From positions 1 through 23,641 of the IMG/VR virus record IMGVR_UViG_3300025154_000387: a stretch of DNA of 23,641 bases. One strand, given 5' to 3'. The position numbers and the translations under genes were made by a program. Shown piece after piece: positions 23,044 through 23,641 of the stretch. The notes beneath the pieces are model-generated. The model was not told the origin of the DNA. It ran no database searches and was given only the letters and a program-made list of their open reading frames with translations. Numbering within the stretch: position 1 is the first letter of the stretch; every line of letters starts with the position of its first letter. The DNA comes from a virus.

Positions 23044-23594
23044 CCGGCGAGCTCCTTGAGCGCTCGTGACACCGCCACCGCTGCGGCTGGGAACGGCTGC
23101 AGGGCGTCCACGATTGCGTCCTGCAGACGGCGCCACGCAGGCGTTCGCAGGATGCGCGCTTCCGAAATCTCCTGTCCCTCACCGGTGAGCTTCGACAGCA
23201 ACTCAATGCATCGCGTCTCGGTCGCCTCGAGGCGCAGCCGCGTCTGCGGAGGCATAGCTGCGTCGCTCAGCGCCGCGCCCCGGATCTCGTCCAGCCGCTG
23301 AAGCTGTGCGCGGAGACGCCCTTCTGCGTCCAGCTTGGTCTCCGGGTCTGCGCTGCGCTGGGCCTGCGCCGCACCGAGGGCCATCGACTTCACCTCAACG
23401 TCCCACGCCGGAGCCGGCACTCCGAACAATGCCTCGATGGTCTTTCGCCTCGCGGTGGACGGTCGCTTGGTTGACCCAAGCCACTGGGTCACAGCAGCTC
23501 TCGACACGCCGAGCTGAGCCGCGATCGCAGCGTGGTCAAGACCAGTAGCGGCCAGTAGCCTCGCACCCTCGTTTTTTTCGGCTATTCGGGCCAT
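23040..23594 (-). CDS. terS: Terminase small subunit (helix-turn-helix DNA-binding)
   Basis: 184 residues from an ATG with AAAGGT upstream. Residues 10-40 form a helix-turn-helix (LDHAAIAAQLGVSRAAVTQWL), and a short KRPSTARRKTIEALFG segment follows, giving a domain like those of Cro/XRE-type regulators or small terminases. A coiled-coil region (about 83-145) and a C-terminal helix would form the oligomerisation ring and the contact with TerL. The gene directly precedes terL with GTGA coupling. Small terminases recognise the pac or cos site. A regulator cannot be fully excluded, but order, length and the coiled coil favour terminase. Confidence 0.78.
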   Translation of the reverse strand: MARIAEKNEGARLLAATGLDHAAIAAQLGVSRAAVTQWLGSTKRPSTARRKTIEALFGVPAPAWDVEVKSMALGAAQAQRSADPETKLDAEGRLRAQLQRLDEIRGAALSDAAMPPQTRLRLEATETRCIELLSKLTGEGQEISEARILRTPAWRRLQDAIVDALQPFPAAAVAVSRALKELAG

Positions 23595-23641
23595 CGGGTT
23601 ACCTTTCCCCTTGAAAATACCCGCCGAATCTCTCTCTGAGG
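23595..23641 (-). promoter_or_regulatory. Start of upstream region of the structural operon
   Basis: The last 47 bp lie upstream of the small terminase. They contain an A/T-rich run (TTGAAAATA on the plus strand), the AAAGGT ribosome binding site and one GGGTTACC sequence at 23596-23603 that carries the same GTTAC core as the dyad before the portal gene. No convincing -35/-10 pair is visible in this short piece. Confidence 0.35.

Noticed and set aside
1-23641. Tailocin or extracellular contractile injection system
   Set aside because: Terminase, portal, protease-scaffold and major capsid genes are all present and look intact, so the locus encodes a full DNA-packaging phage.
1-23641. Gene transfer agent
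   Set aside because: Known agents of the alphaproteobacterial type have HK97-like non-contractile tails; this locus has sheath, spike and J-type baseplate genes and no sign of reduction.
1-23641. tRNA genes, CRISPR arrays or insertion sequences
   Set aside because: No cloverleaf-like segment, regularly spaced repeat series or transposase frame was seen; the DNA is filled by phage structural genes.

Overview
The window is a GC-rich stretch of a tailed, contractile-tail (myovirus-type) bacteriophage or prophage. All recognisable genes are on the minus strand, so transcription and the usual phage order run from high to low coordinates. No host gene, integrase, rRNA, tRNA, CRISPR array or IS element is visible, so the sequence does not show whether this is an integrated prophage or a free phage. 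The strong GC bias and the protein flavour would suit a Myxococcota or other GC-rich proteobacterial host, but that is a weak inference.

Packaging and head (23594 to 14781): small terminase with an N-terminal helix-turn-helix, large terminase, a DUF935-like (Mu gp29-type) portal with an unusual zinc-knuckle tail, an S49 (SppA-type) prohead protease whose frame contains a nested scaffold start with its own ribosome binding site, a decoration or head-fibre protein, a Mu gpT-like major capsid protein, and gp36- and gp37-like connector or completion proteins.

Tail tube and assembly (14777 to 9420): DUF2586-like sheath, tube, a small unknown protein, a tail assembly chaperone pair joined by a classical -1 slippery heptamer (GGGAAAA), a virion-morphogenesis or tail-completion protein, and a 612-residue tape measure.

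Baseplate and fibres (9423 to 2154): a tape-measure-proximal tail protein, hub, gpV-like spike or assembly protein, gp25/gp46-like protein, baseplate J wedge, gpI-like protein, then four appendage proteins ending in one with a carbohydrate-binding-like domain and a LamG-like domain, the best receptor-binding candidate.

Distal end (2157 to 1): a small zinc-ribbon protein, a holin-like protein with hydrophobic segments, a 76-residue unknown, a coiled-coil protein with a C-terminal membrane segment, a lipoprotein and the first 23 codons of another gene. This looks like a lysis module, although no endolysin is recognisable inside the window.

The genes are packed tightly: at least fifteen junctions are 4-nt ATGA or GTGA stop/start overlaps. 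Only two gaps approach 100 bp, and both are structured. One, between the large terminase and portal genes, holds a striking dyad of four GTTAC/GTAAC boxes with exact 10-bp spacing. The other, between the capsid and gp36-like genes, holds two overlapping hairpins that exclude each other. These two elements, the frameshift site, the nested scaffold and the odd lysis arrangement are the parts most worth a second look. I see no evidence of a non-phage system.
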